64,000 nucleotides of DNA from Ianthella basta (GCA_964019415.1 OZ025872.1:4153875-4217874), one strand, 5' to 3'. Positions 37,256 to 47,223 are shown, counted from the first letter of the stretch. A program made the numbers and translations. The notes: generated by a model from the letters alone, not told the origin.

Positions 37256-38175
37256 TTAATGCTCGTCCACCTCTGCAATGACCTTGCCGCGATAATTGGT
37301 CAGAAGGCAACAAACAGTCCAAATCTGGTTGATGGAGCCAACCATTGACAGAGGAATCACCCCTTGCAACAGGTGATATCGCTGCTTCACCTGGCCAATG
37401 ACTCGTTCGACATGAATGCGCACACTGGCAATGCGCTGAGTTGCGATAACATCCTCCTTCTGAAGGTGGCCTGCACCTTTAAAAGGAGGAATGTTAAGCA
37501 GGATGTCATGCTTTGCAAGCAAGTCTTGTATGTCAAACCCCCGGTCAGCCATTATGGCTTTACCCTTAGGTACCACTGGCAGCAGGTCAAGGAACCCAGA
37601 CTTGATTGTCAACTCGCGGTCACTGATCGAACCATTATATAATGTGCTAATAAAAACAATTGCACCATTTGGGGCAATGCCCACAAGCCCTTTCATGGTT
37701 GTGTGGGATTTGTAGCTGGAGTAGCACTGAGATTGGAGGCTGAGGGAAGCTGGAACTTCGCAGAAGAGTTCGGTGGCATCAATGATTGCAAAGGTGGTTG
37801 GATATGACTCCTTGAAGCAGTTTGGCATGCTTCCTTCCACACTTTCCCATGATGGCCATATCGGCAGGCTCCCAAGACGAAGGTACAAATAGTTTATCCA
37901 TTTCTGGAATATACGGCACACGGTTGACTCGGACACACCAAATCGGATCGCTAAATCACGCTCGGCGGAACCTACACGGAGACGGATTAAAACAATGAGG
38001 AGTTGATCCTCCTCGGTCAATGTGCAATGGGGGCCAGCACCACTCGTTCTCTGCCGCTCATCATCACTCATCTGAGTGCTGGTCCTCATGTTGCCAACGG
38101 GATCAAGAAACTTCCAGAATACAGCAAAGTCTTCAAAAGTGGCAAATCCCGTATAATACTCAAAGTCTGATGAAC
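37256..38175 (-). CDS. THAP-DDE transposase gene, exon 2 (HTH and DDE_Tnp_4-like)
   Basis: After acceptor tgccttccaccatag (phase 1), the frame has a helix-turn-helix (DLAIRFGVSESTVCRIFQKW) and then the DDE catalytic core: IIDATELF (first D), IMADRGFDI (second D) and VRIHVERVIGQVK (E). This is the IS5/Harbinger-like DDE_Tnp_4 arrangement used by ISL2EU transposases. No stop or shift interrupts about 306 codons. Confidence 0.85.
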
Positions 38176-38289
38176 CTATGGTGGAAGGCACATGAAACAA
38201 GGATATACACACATACACATGCATGCATGCATGAAGATGCACATTAAAGCACGGAATACATCTGAATGAGCCATGGACTACAATCGCAT

Positions 38290-38357
38290 GACGTAAGTGC
38301 ATGATGTTCCTAGCTGTAATACTAGTATTATAGCTAGGAACATCATGCACTTACGTC
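38290..38357. repeat. 68-bp near-perfect palindrome inside transposase intron
   Basis: GACGTAAGTGCATGATGTTC leads into its own reverse complement around the centre TAATACTAGTATTA; only one mirrored base pair mismatches. It would form a long hairpin in the pre-mRNA intron or as cruciform DNA. Confidence 0.85.
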
Positions 38358-38437
38358 CCAGGTACACTAGTGCAAAATCACAACTACAGTGCTGCTATTG
38401 TGTAAATCTGAACACCACACATGTACAGCTTGCTCAC

Positions 38438-38960
38438 CTTTCTTGCCAGATGCATGATGAACCTTGTCAGCCTCTACCAGGTTTTCGAATCGCAATACTT
38501 GGGTTCTTAGGAACATAGCTTCCTCCTTGGCACGCTCCAGATCCTTCCATGTTTGTGCCAGTTCAGCTCTGAGTGTGTCAACCTCCGTAGCACACGTAGC
38601 CACTCTCACTTCAGCAGACAGCGTTGACAAACTTCTCTCCCGCGGCGCAGGACGAGTCTTCGCAGTAGCATTCCACGCGAACACGGATGGTACTGCCTCG
38701 CGCTTCAGACGACGTGTTTTAGACTTGACCGCACCACTTCCTTGTCGCGATCCAGTGGAAAAGTCGGCAGCAGTGAAGTGCGCTCCGCAAACAACAGTAG
38801 AAGAACTAATCCTGAAGTGTGGCCCCACATCACGTCTGATAGCCACAAGCCAACGTTTCCTTAAGTCTTCGTTCGCAGGAATGCCATGAAAAGACACTTC
38901 AGGACACTTGTCGCGACGGTTACTGCAGTTCGGCACACAGCAGTGGTCATGCGCTGGCAT
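38438..38960 (-). CDS. THAP-DDE transposase gene, exon 1 (THAP zinc finger, coiled coil)
   Basis: The start ATG at 38960 gives MPAHDHCCVPNCSNRRDK, and the THAP signature continues with FHGIP, RKRWLVAIRRD and VVCGAHFTAADF (C2CH). A basic linker follows, then a heptad-like coil (TLRAELAQTWKDLERAKEEA). The donor is gtgagc, phase 1. The THAP finger presumably recognises the transposon ends. Confidence 0.85.
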
Positions 38961-39069
38961 TCTACCTTATTCCGAACGAAAGAAGCACAAACAGGAACGA
39001 TTCACAGACTAAACACGAATATTTGTCACTCCAGTCGAGGCCGCGTGTGCCCCTTTTCGGCGCGCCATT

Positions 39070-39090
39070 TTATTATGCAATCGGTCTATT
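39070..39090 (-). repeat. right terminal inverted repeat of ISL2EU-type transposon
   Basis: Reverse complement of the left end (TATTATGCAATCGGTCTATT). Confidence 0.9.
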
Positions 39091-39216
39091 GGAATGTATT
39101 CTCATAAGCAAATGGTGGAGATGTACATTAAAGCAGTTGATGCAGTTGGTGCATGTTGTCATAGTGCAGTACTTGGAGCACAACTTATCAAAGTGTGCTA
39201 CTATAGTATAACTCAC

Positions 39217-39396
39217 TCTTTAGCTCCTCCACATGGAAGCCATGTTCCTCCAGCACTTGAGTGGCTTCCTGCACTATTTCAGCAGGGTTGGCTAAGAGGA
39301 CTTGAGAAAGATGGTACACCCACACCCGCTGTTGCCTAGGCACCTTAGAGCACTCTTCTGCTGTTAGGATGCGTCTAGTGAAGAGTTCATTCAGTA
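39217..39396 (-). CDS. CARD-like module A1 exon
   Basis: 180 bp (60 codons, two fewer than A2 and A3), phase 1-1, acceptor caccctgcag and donor gtgagt. It reads LNELFTRRILTAEECSKVPR, then QQRVWVYHLSQVLLANPAEI and VQEATQVLEEHGFHVEELK. The missing two codons fall in the Lys/Glu-rich end. Confidence 0.65.
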
Positions 39397-39906
39397 CTGC
39401 AGGGTGGGAATAAGTTCAGAAATCACTTGATCACTCACTGCTTCATGCAGCGTGCTGTGTACACATTTTTCACTACACAGTATGCATTCAACAGTTGGAC
39501 ACATGTAAAGGGAAGCAGTAAGTAAGACCCCTCCTACCCCTACCCCTACCCCTGCACTGTTATTACCATACATCAAGTAAGCGCTTGCTTGGAAACATTT
39601 GTGAGCAAAACACATACCAATGAATGAACAACAAGATTGGTAGGATGTTTCGAGCGCAATAATATTCAACCTTCAAAACTAAAGAAGTTAGACTTGTGAT
39701 GGGACTTACAGTATAAGTATATACAGAAACTTGTGAGCAGGCAGAAAGGTTTACCGCGGGAATATTCACATGCACAACTGTTTATCAAAGCCATCAAAAC
39801 ATGTGACAAAACATGGGCGACCACACAAAGTACGATCTATAACACACAATCAGCAGACAGGGACACCTAAAATAACACTACACTACACCTCCAGTATGTG
39901 TGCTGC

Positions 39907-40078
<172 letters not shown>

Positions 40079-40221
40079 CACATACACTGGAAATATTGGC
40101 AGATTATGTGCCCAATACAGCATGGGTTAGATGAGGCTACAAAACAATAGTCAAGGCTGGTATAGGGTGGACTGGCTCAGCTGTTACACTAAGTTCACTG
40201 TTGAGTAGTCTAACTACTAAC

Positions 40222-40407
40222 CTCTCAACTGCCTTGCTTCATCATTGTGTCCAAATGTGGCCAGTACTTCTGTTGTTCTGGTCACCACTTCTTGAGGTTT
40301 GGTGCACTGGTTAGTAATAAGTTGATAAGGCAGGTCCCCTCCTTTTCCTTTCATCTGCTTCACTTCATCCTCAGTCACCAACTTCTCCTGGTACAACTCT
40401 GACAGCA
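40222..40407 (-). CDS. CARD-like module B1 exon
   Basis: 186 bp, phase 1-1, acceptor tcccgcacag and donor gttagt. It reads LSELYQEKLVTEDEVKQMKG, GGDLPYQLITNQCTKPQEVV and TRTTEVLATFGHNDEARQLR. Confidence 0.65.
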
Positions 40408-40644
40408 CTGTGCGGGATAGCAGCAATGATACACAGACTGGGCACGCAAAACATTTGCACACCATGCTACGTAATACCAAAGGTCTACAGTGTGCGTATG
40501 TATACACAGTCACTGCTGCAGGTAAGAGGAACAGGTGCAGATAGGGAGGATTGGTGTTGAAGGCAACACTCACACAGTCTACACAAAGAGAACTGGTTGA
40601 AGCTAATCTTTATTATTTCTACAGATAATTTCACAGTTACCTCT

Positions 40645-40662
40645 CCCTAACCCTAACCCTAA
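40645..40662. repeat. three telomere-like CCCTAA units
   Basis: Three perfect CCCTAA units in an intron. It is too short to be more than a chance or interstitial telomere-type repeat. Confidence 0.6.
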
Positions 40663-40814
40663 GTGCTTGTGTACACACCAGATCCTCTAACACTTCATAC
40701 TCACATTATACTGGTGAGTAGCACCTACGTATAACACTACAGCATCCCTCTACCTAAACGGTCAATGACTTGTGCAGAATCTCAAACACTTCCAATGCGG
40801 CACTGTATGCTCAC

Positions 40815-41015
40815 CATTGATCCAGGAAGCAATCCAGCTATTCCACCACTCCTTCTTGTATTCCTCCAACACATCTATCACCAGTTTCACCACACCAGGT
40901 GGCTTCAATGCTATAGTATGAGCAAGCTCGTCCAACCACCAGAACCCTGCCCCAGTGACTCTTCTGCACTCTTCTTCAGTGATGAAGTCTTTCTTCATAT
41001 GCAGAGTCTTCAGCA
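40815..41015 (-). CDS. divergent first helical module (A-like) exon
   Basis: 201 bp, phase 1-1, acceptor ctggtgtgtgcag and donor gtgagc. It reads LKTLHMKKDFITEEECRRVT, then LDELAHTIALKPPGVVKLVI and DVLEEYKKEW. It shares the A pattern (ITEEEC, L..., KPPxVV, DVLEE) but has a longer Trp-rich end (WWNSWIASWIN). Confidence 0.65.
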
Positions 41016-41218
41016 CTGCACACACCAGTAACACAGGACAGTAGCTAACGCAACACAGCTACAACACAATAAGTAGACTAACAACACCGTTAGCTACTTA
41101 GTCAAGAGTAGCTGTCCTTTCCGATGTGGCTACGCCTGACTAGCTACTACTGCGATCAAGTGTCTTAGCTAAGCAACATTATAAGAACCACTCAACGCAC
41201 TCAACAGAAGAAACTCAC

Positions 41219-41315
41219 AGCGCCATGCATTAGAATACCGCCAACTGCTAGGAAACGGATCCTCGTCGTCATCGCAGTGACAACCGATCGTGACACTTGA
41301 CTTCCCTTCGGCCAT
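41219..41315 (-). CDS. first exon of the CARD-like/Roc-COR/Death gene
   Basis: The ATG at 41315 (context gaagATGG) opens a 32-codon exon starting MAEGKSSVTIGCHCDDDEDP and ending phase 1 at donor gtgagt, which fits the exon at 40815-41015. The gene spans about 17.7 kb to 23594 on the contiguous copy (28.4 kb if copy 1 is counted), much of it intronic repeats and one transposon. No promoter motif is obvious. A 20-bp near-repeat of the start region lies 60 bp upstream. Confidence 0.6.
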
Positions 41316-41345
41316 CTTCAACTATCGAACCTCAAATTTCAGACA

Positions 41346-41375
41346 TTAGGTTGGCAAGGTCATCCCTTCGGCCAT
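41346..41375 (-). other. short upstream ORF with duplicated start context
   Basis: ATG GCC GAA GGG ATG ACC TTG CCA ACC TAA: nine codons and a stop. Its start region (gaagATGGCCGAAGGGA) duplicates that of the real start at 41315, 60 bp downstream. If transcribed it would be a uORF. Confidence 0.4.
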
Positions 41376-41562
41376 CTTCGTCTCGCCCCTGACGGTTGTG
41401 CCCCGCCCCCTGCCTGGTGACGGCCATATAATAAACAAAGTTCGTGTGGCGTTCTCGAGACGGCACAATAAATGGAATAATTTACGGGGCCTTTAATACG
41501 AAAGTCAGCCATGCATGCAGAGTTGGCTGTTTCTGATGAACGTGTCATTCCACTTGTATTTA

Positions 41563-41577
41563 CTACTGGACCAGTTG
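41563..41577 (-). CDS. possible last exon of unknown upstream gene
   Basis: Acceptor atctatag is followed by CAACTGGTCCAGTAG (QLVQ-stop), in phase 0 with the end of the exon at 41679-41772. It is weak because it is so short. Confidence 0.3.
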   Translation of the reverse strand, partial: QLVQ

Positions 41578-41678
41578 CTATAGATGGCTAAGTGTTTGGC
41601 AATAGTCTGTAATTATATTGACCATGGCCATACTGCACAATGTGTAGGCATTATATATACACCAAGATGGACATTTAC

Positions 41679-41772
41679 CTCCAGCTCTGCCCTCCCACTA
41701 GCACTCACTGGAGATCGATATGTGGCAGTCAACAGTATTGACGACATTCCATTGACATGGGTACTTAGAATA
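41679..41772 (-). CDS. unknown gene, exon 4
   Basis: 94 bp, phase 2 in and 0 out, acceptor tactgtcag and donor gtaaat. It encodes ILSTHVNGMSSILLTATYRS and PVSASGRAELE. Phases fit the exon upstream at 41875-42144 across the (GT)n intron. The family is not recognised. Confidence 0.45.
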
Positions 41773-41826
41773 CTGACAGTAGCTACAGTGATGGGTTGAA
41801 AGCAATGTATGCTGAGTACCCTTCCT

Positions 41827-41830
<4 letters not shown>

Positions 41831-41874
<44 letters not shown>
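41831..41874. repeat. (CA)n microsatellite at a splice donor
   Basis: Reads as (GT)n on the minus strand, starting exactly at the proposed donor of the exon at 41875-42144. This is the second case in this window of a donor embedded in a GT microsatellite. Confidence 0.85.
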
Positions 41875-41876
<2 letters not shown>

Positions 41877-42144
41877 CACTGTATTCAGTTCAGTCTGTGA
41901 GATCCTCGTGAAGTGCTGGGTCCCGACAGTGGGCTGGTCTCTTGTGGGGATCCTGCTAATGTTCTCAGTCCCTTTTGGTCGTGGCTGAGGCCAAGTTTTC
42001 TCCTCTCCGTCCTCGCCTTCCTCTTCTGGCTCTACTTGTGGTAGAGAGACTGAGAAGGAAAGGGAGGGCATCTGCAGCTCAGCAAGAACTGCACTACAAT
42101 CCCCAACACAAAGAGGGCTAGCCACACCAGACGTAGGAGGATTT
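41875..42144 (-). CDS. unknown gene, exon 3 (acidic linker)
   Basis: 270 bp, phase 2 in and out. The acceptor follows a long pyrimidine tract (42150-42250) ending cccctgcag. The peptide has VGDCSAVLAELQMPSLSFSV and an acidic stretch QVEPEEEGEDGEEKTWPQP. It looks like a disordered regulatory linker; no family recognised. Confidence 0.5.
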
Positions 42145-42694
42145 CTGCAGGGGAGGGAATGGGAGGGAAGGGGGGAAGGGAAGGGAGGAGAGGGTGTGAG
42201 AGGGAAGGGGATGGTGTAAGGGGAAGGGGAGGGTGTGAAGGGGGAGGGGTAGTGCTGTGAGATAAGGTGTTGTGAGCTTACAGTATAGAATTATGGTGTG
42301 TGTGTGTGCGTGTGTACGCGTGTGCGTGCGTGTGTAGTAACACACCCAGCTCAGATCATCCCGAGTGTACTTTCAAAATGCAGTACAACACAAGTGACCA
42401 CATTGTCAAAGTCAGAATGGGAACCTCTGAGGGTGGGCATCAAAATGAACAGCAGTCAACACATGCAACACAACACCTTGACTACACTGCTAATTACAGG
42501 AAACTACCTATGCTCGCCAATATGGAAGAGGCAATGTCCAATGAAACATGCATAGAGTCCAACCACTCCAATAAGGGTCCCGTTACCTTGGTAACAATAT
42601 TACCTGCACAGAAATGGTGAAACCTCTCCAAAATGGCTCCTTACTCACCTGAAATGCCACAAAGCAACAAATGGAGGCGTGGGTGTGGGCATAC

Positions 42695-42854
42695 CTGAGA
42701 TGATGCAAGTGTTGGATTCCTGAATAATCACATGAGTGCATTGCCACGGGGATGTAAGGCCCATACCGCCCCTCTCCATACACAAGCACGTTGTAGACCA
42801 TGGACTCAATACCACCCTCTTGGGTGTCCTGTAGGTGAGGTGGAGGCCTAGCAC
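42695..42854 (-). CDS. unknown gene, exon 2
   Basis: 160 bp, phase 1 in and 2 out, acceptor ccatacag and donor gtatgc. It encodes HLQDTQEGGIESMVYNVLVY then GEGRYGPYIPVAMHSCDYSG. Its phase-2 end matches the next exon (HLR-NPPTSG). A folded domain is likely, but I cannot name it. Confidence 0.5.
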
Positions 42855-42959
42855 CTGTATGGGGGGAGAGCACATTACATCACACTAGCTCTTCACACGC
42901 AGCACCATCGCAGTATTACATGATCCAAGTGTCCTCATTACAGAGGTGTCCTGCATTAA

Positions 42960-42986
42960 GTGTCCTTAAAAGGGTGGTTCCACTGT
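42960..42986. mobile_element. pogo-like MITE end fragment
   Basis: GGTTCCACTG preceded by a relic of the same internal sequence, matching the right end of 18998-19173. The other end is missing. Confidence 0.45.
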
Positions 42987-43467
42987 AAGTGGCTCCTCCA
43001 TGTATCCTAACACATCATTAAGCACACAACAGAGACCAGTGAATACATACTCCACACTCAATCCAAATGTACAGACACACACACCTCCCTCTCCCACACA
43101 TGCTACCACATCTACACACCATTGACATGGATTGCCACAGTAAACACCATCTGCCGTAACATTTAGTAGTCATGCAAACTGTGGCTCACTTGTACAGCTG
43201 GTCTATATAGTACTAACGTACACAATATACAATAACAGGAAACAAAAAATTTGCACCAGTCGTACAAGGGACAGCTAACAATGTACATGGTTTGGATAGC
43301 TACTAATAAAAATTTACTCTACACCCCTCCCACTGCCCCTCCCTCTGCCCCTCCCCTCCCCCTATATGCTACCACTGCACTCATCATTTATATAGATTGG
43401 CACAGCAGCAATTGTGATCTAACTGTCCCATTGGCCGGACTACCTAATATGTTGAGCAAAACTTTAC

Positions 43468-43698
43468 CAACTGTTGCCTTCTTCTTCTGAACTGGACCAG
43501 TCCCATGTGTGTTCCACGGCCACCATCATCGGTTGTCTCGTGGGGGAGGACGAGGGAGGTACTGAGGGTCTCCGCCTGACTCTGAGTGTAAATCTGGATT
43601 GTGACTCTAACCACAATGGGGACCCTGTCCACAAAATAATTGTGGAAAATGAGGAGAGTGTTGCCAATGTCAATGGAGTAATTAAGTGACACAGTTGT
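43468..43698 (-). CDS. unknown gene, exon 1 candidate
   Basis: 231 bp (77 codons), phase 0-0, strong acceptor tcttcttctgcag and donor gtaaag. It encodes SIDIGNTLLIFHNYFVDRVP, VVRVTIQIYTQSQAETLSTS and a basic end RRRRQQL. The phase does not directly fit the exon at 42695-42854, so at least one more exon or another gene is involved. A plus-strand frame also spans it but lacks a good donor. Confidence 0.4.
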
Positions 43699-43749
43699 CT
43701 GCAGAAGAAGAGGAGGGTGTGGTCAAAGGAGTTGGCTGTGTCTACCCCA

Positions 43750-44064
43750 GCAGTCAGCTCAAAATCCTATATAAGTCTAGCAAAAGGGGGTTCCTTTGCA
43801 CCCCTGGATCCCCCTCTAGATCTGCTACCAGAAACTCTGTGCGTTTCTCAGCAAACTGCTTCAATTTGAGTAGACCAGTAAGATAGTACAATCAATGTTG
43901 CCCTGGAATGTATGATAGGCTGATAAATCCCATTCCCATTCTTTGTAGACAGCGGCCACTTCAGCACAAGTGGTCCAGGAATCACAATCATAATGTTGGA
44001 CACGGGAGAGGACAGATTCCAACTTGAGTCTCTCTTTTTCGACCAAGATTTAAGCTTGAGCCAT
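43750..44064 (-). pseudogene. broken small gene or retrocopy
   Basis: From ATG 44064 the frame reads MAQA, then a TAA stop, then ILVEKERLKLESVLSRVQHY and HTFQGNIDCTILLVYS. After this a one-base shift is needed to continue as LKLKQFAEKRTEFLVADLEG ending YRILS-stop. One nonsense codon plus one frameshift in an otherwise coherent ~100-residue, intronless frame points to a pseudogene. The family is not recognised. Confidence 0.45.
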
Positions 44065-44926
44065 GTTGCTATTGCAATTTAGAGATATACAAAACAATCA
44101 GACTAAACACACAACCACAGATTCATACAACACACTCCTGTATTCCACACTCCTAGCCACTTACTTACCAGTCACTGGCACACTCACTACTTCCTCAGCA
44201 CTGAAACATTGCCACGATGTTGACGGGAAGGAATGTCACTCGTTTGGCACGTGTTCTTCTTGGCTGCCATTTTTGGAATAAACAAGGAAATCCACAAGTG
44301 TATTGGAGGACTCATAGTGTCGAGTATATCTATGGAGGAGTGGTGTGGTACTACTAGCCACACAGGTATCAAGCCTCCTCCATGGAACACCTCTCCACTA
44401 ACACTGAACAGGGAGGTCAAAGACTCACTCATCCAGTCTGCCTGCCATGCAGGCGGAGTTGGAGAGGTGGTCTACTTAAGACATGGTCAATGAGACAATA
44501 TGAGTTGTTCGTAACTCTATTGCCTGCTCGTGGAGCAGTGGACCCACTTGACCGTATCCTGGCCCTCACCTCATCCTGGACTAAGCACAGCAGAAGGTAC
44601 TGATGGAACATCAGAAGTGAGCAGTCAAGAGTGAACTATAATTATAGGCTATATATAGCTACAGATGTGCTAATTGGTGCTGCGGAAGGGGAGGGGGTGT
44701 GTGGTGGGAGTGATGTCACTGTTGCTAAGCAACATGAGGAGCACCTCTGTGATTATGTGGTGGGGGTGGAGTGACCATTTCTTACAGTTTAAGTGAACAG
44801 CTGACTGTGTTTATGATATCTAACAATTCCATGCAGACCTGTCAGTGGAGTGGCATGAAAGACTAGATACTTGAGGTGACACTTTAAGCAGTTACTTCAA
44901 CTAATCCTCCCTTGCATTGAATGCAG
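44065..44926. other. no supported gene
   Basis: Several short frames on both strands (44187-44611) with possible splice sites but no recognisable domain. A donor gtaagtaag near 44160-44166 on the minus strand may belong to a 5' exon of the unknown gene. Confidence 0.35.
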
Positions 44927-45031
44927 CTCCGTGCACCACACCTTGTCACTATGGAATGATCCGTTCAGCTCCAGACACCTGCACCTGTCCAGATGGGTTC
45001 ACCGGTCCACAATGCCTCCAGACACCATATA
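44927..45031 (+). CDS. EGF-like domain exon
   Basis: 105 bp, phase 1-1 as is typical of EGF module exons, acceptor gaatgcag and donor gtaagt. The peptide PCTTPCHYGMIRSAPDTCTC continues PDGFTGPQC, the C-x-C-x-DGFxGxxC end of an EGF repeat. It implies an extracellular or membrane protein on the plus strand, but I could not connect other exons with confidence. Confidence 0.7.
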
Positions 45032-45277
45032 GTAAGTAGACTCCACACATGGTAACATGCATTCTATGCAGTGTGCATAGATGTACCAAGTCAACTGAAT
45101 TCCTTGTAATGGTGTTTAGCTAGTCTGTTCTTACCTCTGTCCACTTCTCCCTCCCCTCCCTATCACCCTCCCCTCCCCTCAGATGCAATAATGCACATAA
45201 TTATACAGAATACAGAATAATATTATTTGTTGCTTACATTACATACAGCACACTGTGTGAACTAAGTGCAGTAGTTA

Positions 45278-45690
45278 AATGGGTAGTGTACTAGGGGGAA
45301 ACTACGTATTAAATGGGCAATGCACTAGGGGGACACTACATATTAAATGGGTAGTTTACTAGGTGAACACTATGCATCAAATGCGTAGTGTACTAGGGTG
45401 ACACTATTTATTCAATGGGTAGTGTCCTAGGGCTACACTACATATTTAAAGGGTAGTGTACTAGGGGGACACTATATACATATTAAATGGGTAATGTACA
45501 AAGGGGACACTACGTATTAAATGGCATGGGTAGTGTCCAAGGGGGACACTACGTATTAAATGGGTAGTGTCCTAGGAGGACACTGCTATTAAATGGGTAG
45601 TGTCCTAGGGGGACACTACGTATTAAATGGGTAGTGTCCAAGGGGGACCTACCTACGTATTAAATGGGTAGTGTACTAGGGAGACACAGA
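45278..45690. repeat. 34-bp minisatellite, block 1
   Basis: About 11 imperfect units of TTAAATGGGTAGTGTACTAG followed by GGGGACACTACGTA. Units vary at GTAC/GTCC, TAGGG/AAGGG and the ACTACG/ACTATG ends. Each unit carries a partial inverted symmetry (AGTGTACTAGGGGGACACT). Confidence 0.9.
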
Positions 45691-46095
45691 CTTGCATCTA
45701 TCTTCTACAGTAGACTGGCCATGATGCTATCTGAGAAGAGACAGCAACCCTTTTCTTCAACAATGGGATGGCTGCGATGCCAGCTGTCATTCTCCCTCCT
45801 GCGATCATCCATACTGTGCATCAGAGGATCAAGATCAAGTCAGAATATCATCCCATGATTCCCAATCTCCACTGACTAGGCCACCAACGAATCACGTGTG
45901 GCCCTCTACTAATTTCAGACAAGTTTATTGATCAACTTATAATAAATTGAATGTCATGCTGAACATTTGCATGAACATTTGACAATTTACCTATTTTATT
46001 GTACAGTGCACTATCATAATCTATTGACTACATGCTTATGGTATTACAGTATTATAGTCTGGTAAATTGATGTATACACATCCTGAAAGAAAAAA
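45686..46095 (+). pseudogene. 5'-truncated RLE retrotransposon 3' end inserted in the minisatellite
   Basis: The first ~165 bp encode FYSRLAMMLSEKRQQPFSST and LSFSLLRSSILCIRGSRSS, homologous to the extreme C-terminus of the 56943-60080 retroelement read in a shifted frame (59917-60060: LLRSTIMCIRGARS). AT-rich 3' UTR-like DNA follows to 46095, where the minisatellite resumes. Confidence 0.65.
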
Positions 46096-47035
46096 CTAGG
46101 GGGACACAATGTATTAAATGGGTAGTGTCCTAGGTGGACACTGCTATTAAATAGGTAGTGTACTAAGGGGACACTATGTATTAAATGGATAGTGTACTAG
46201 GGGGACAGTATGCATTAAATGGGTAGTGTCCTAGGGGGACAATACGTAATAAATGGGAAGTGTACTAGGGGGACACTACATTTTCAATGGGTAATGTACT
46301 AGGGGGCACTACGTACTAAATTGATAGTGTACTAGGGTACACTATGTATTAATTGGGTAGTGTATTAGGGGGACACTATGTATTAAATGGATAGTGTACT
46401 AGGGGGCAGTATGCATTAAATGGGTAGTGTCCTAGGGGGACAACACGTAATAAATGGGAAGTGTACTAGCTAGGGGGACACTACATTTTCAATGGGCAGT
46501 GCACTAGGGGGACAGTATGCATTAAATGGGTAGTGTCCTAAGGGGACAATACATAACTAATGGGTAGTGTACTAGGGGGGAACGTATTCAATGGGTAGTG
46601 TACTAGGGTGACACTACGTATTAAATGGGTAGTGCACTAGGGGGACACTATGTGTTAAATGGGTAGTGTCCTAGGCGGACACTACATTTTCAATGGGTAG
46701 TGTCCTAGTGGGACACTACGTATTAAATGGGTAGTGTGCTAGGGGGACAGTATGCATTAAATGGGTAGTGTCCTAAGGGGACAATACGTAATAAATGGGT
46801 AGTGTACTAGGGAGACACTACGTATTAAATGGGTAGTGTACTAGGGGGACACTATGTATTAACTGGGTAGTGCACTAGGGGGACGCTGCGTATTAAATGG
46901 GTAGTGTGCTAGGGGGACACTATGTATTAAATGGATAGTGTACTAGGGGGACAGTATGCATTAAATGGGTAGTGTCCTAGGGGGACAATACGTAATAAAT
47001 GGGAAGTGTACTAGGGGGACACTACGCATTAAATC
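46095..47035. repeat. 34-bp minisatellite, block 2
   Basis: About 26 further units of the same 34-bp motif, some reordered in higher-order pairs (an ACAGTATGCATTAAATGGGT unit recurs next to GACAATACGTAATAAATGGG). No spacers of unique sequence, so not a CRISPR. Confidence 0.9.
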
Positions 47036-47223
47036 CAACCATGCACAATAATACACTTACAATGAAGCACTCAAGGCATTTACATAATTATAATAGCTAG
47101 CTATGAGCAAAATAATTCAAATTGCATTATTATAGACATAACAATTGAGCTGACTGCAAAACACTAGATACATCCTCCAATACAAATTATTGTTCCATTT
47201 TGCATATGTTGTCACTATGAAGG

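Larger units (their letters stand above)
34975..39090. mobile_element. ISL2EU/IS4EU-type DNA transposon, 4.1 kb, apparently complete
   Basis: Near-identical terminal inverted repeats (21 bp) start AATAGACCGATTGCATAATA at 34975 and end at 39090. Inside are two convergent two-exon genes: a SAP-SWIM-YqaJ-like nuclease (plus) and a THAP/DDE transposase (minus), the gene pair known from eukaryotic ISL2EU (IS4EU) elements. Both genes are open with matched intron phases, so the element may be recent or active. I see no clear target duplication (flanks CAC and GGA). Confidence 0.85.

Noticed and set aside
40645-40662. Telomere or chromosome end
   Set aside because: Only three CCCTAA units, inside an intron with genes on both sides.
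42300-42620. Plus-strand 106-codon frame beginning in a TG repeat
   Set aside because: No recognisable motif, it starts in microsatellite and has no clear splice sites; the minus strand here lies between two exons of another gene.
43474-43689. Plus-strand exon opposite the unknown gene exon at 43468-43698
   Set aside because: It is open, but no good donor follows and the minus strand has a strong pyrimidine-rich acceptor and a donor; kept only as an alternative.
45278-47035. Regular 34-bp repeats resembling a CRISPR array
   Set aside because: Units are contiguous with no unique spacers, they vary internally, and the genome is eukaryotic.
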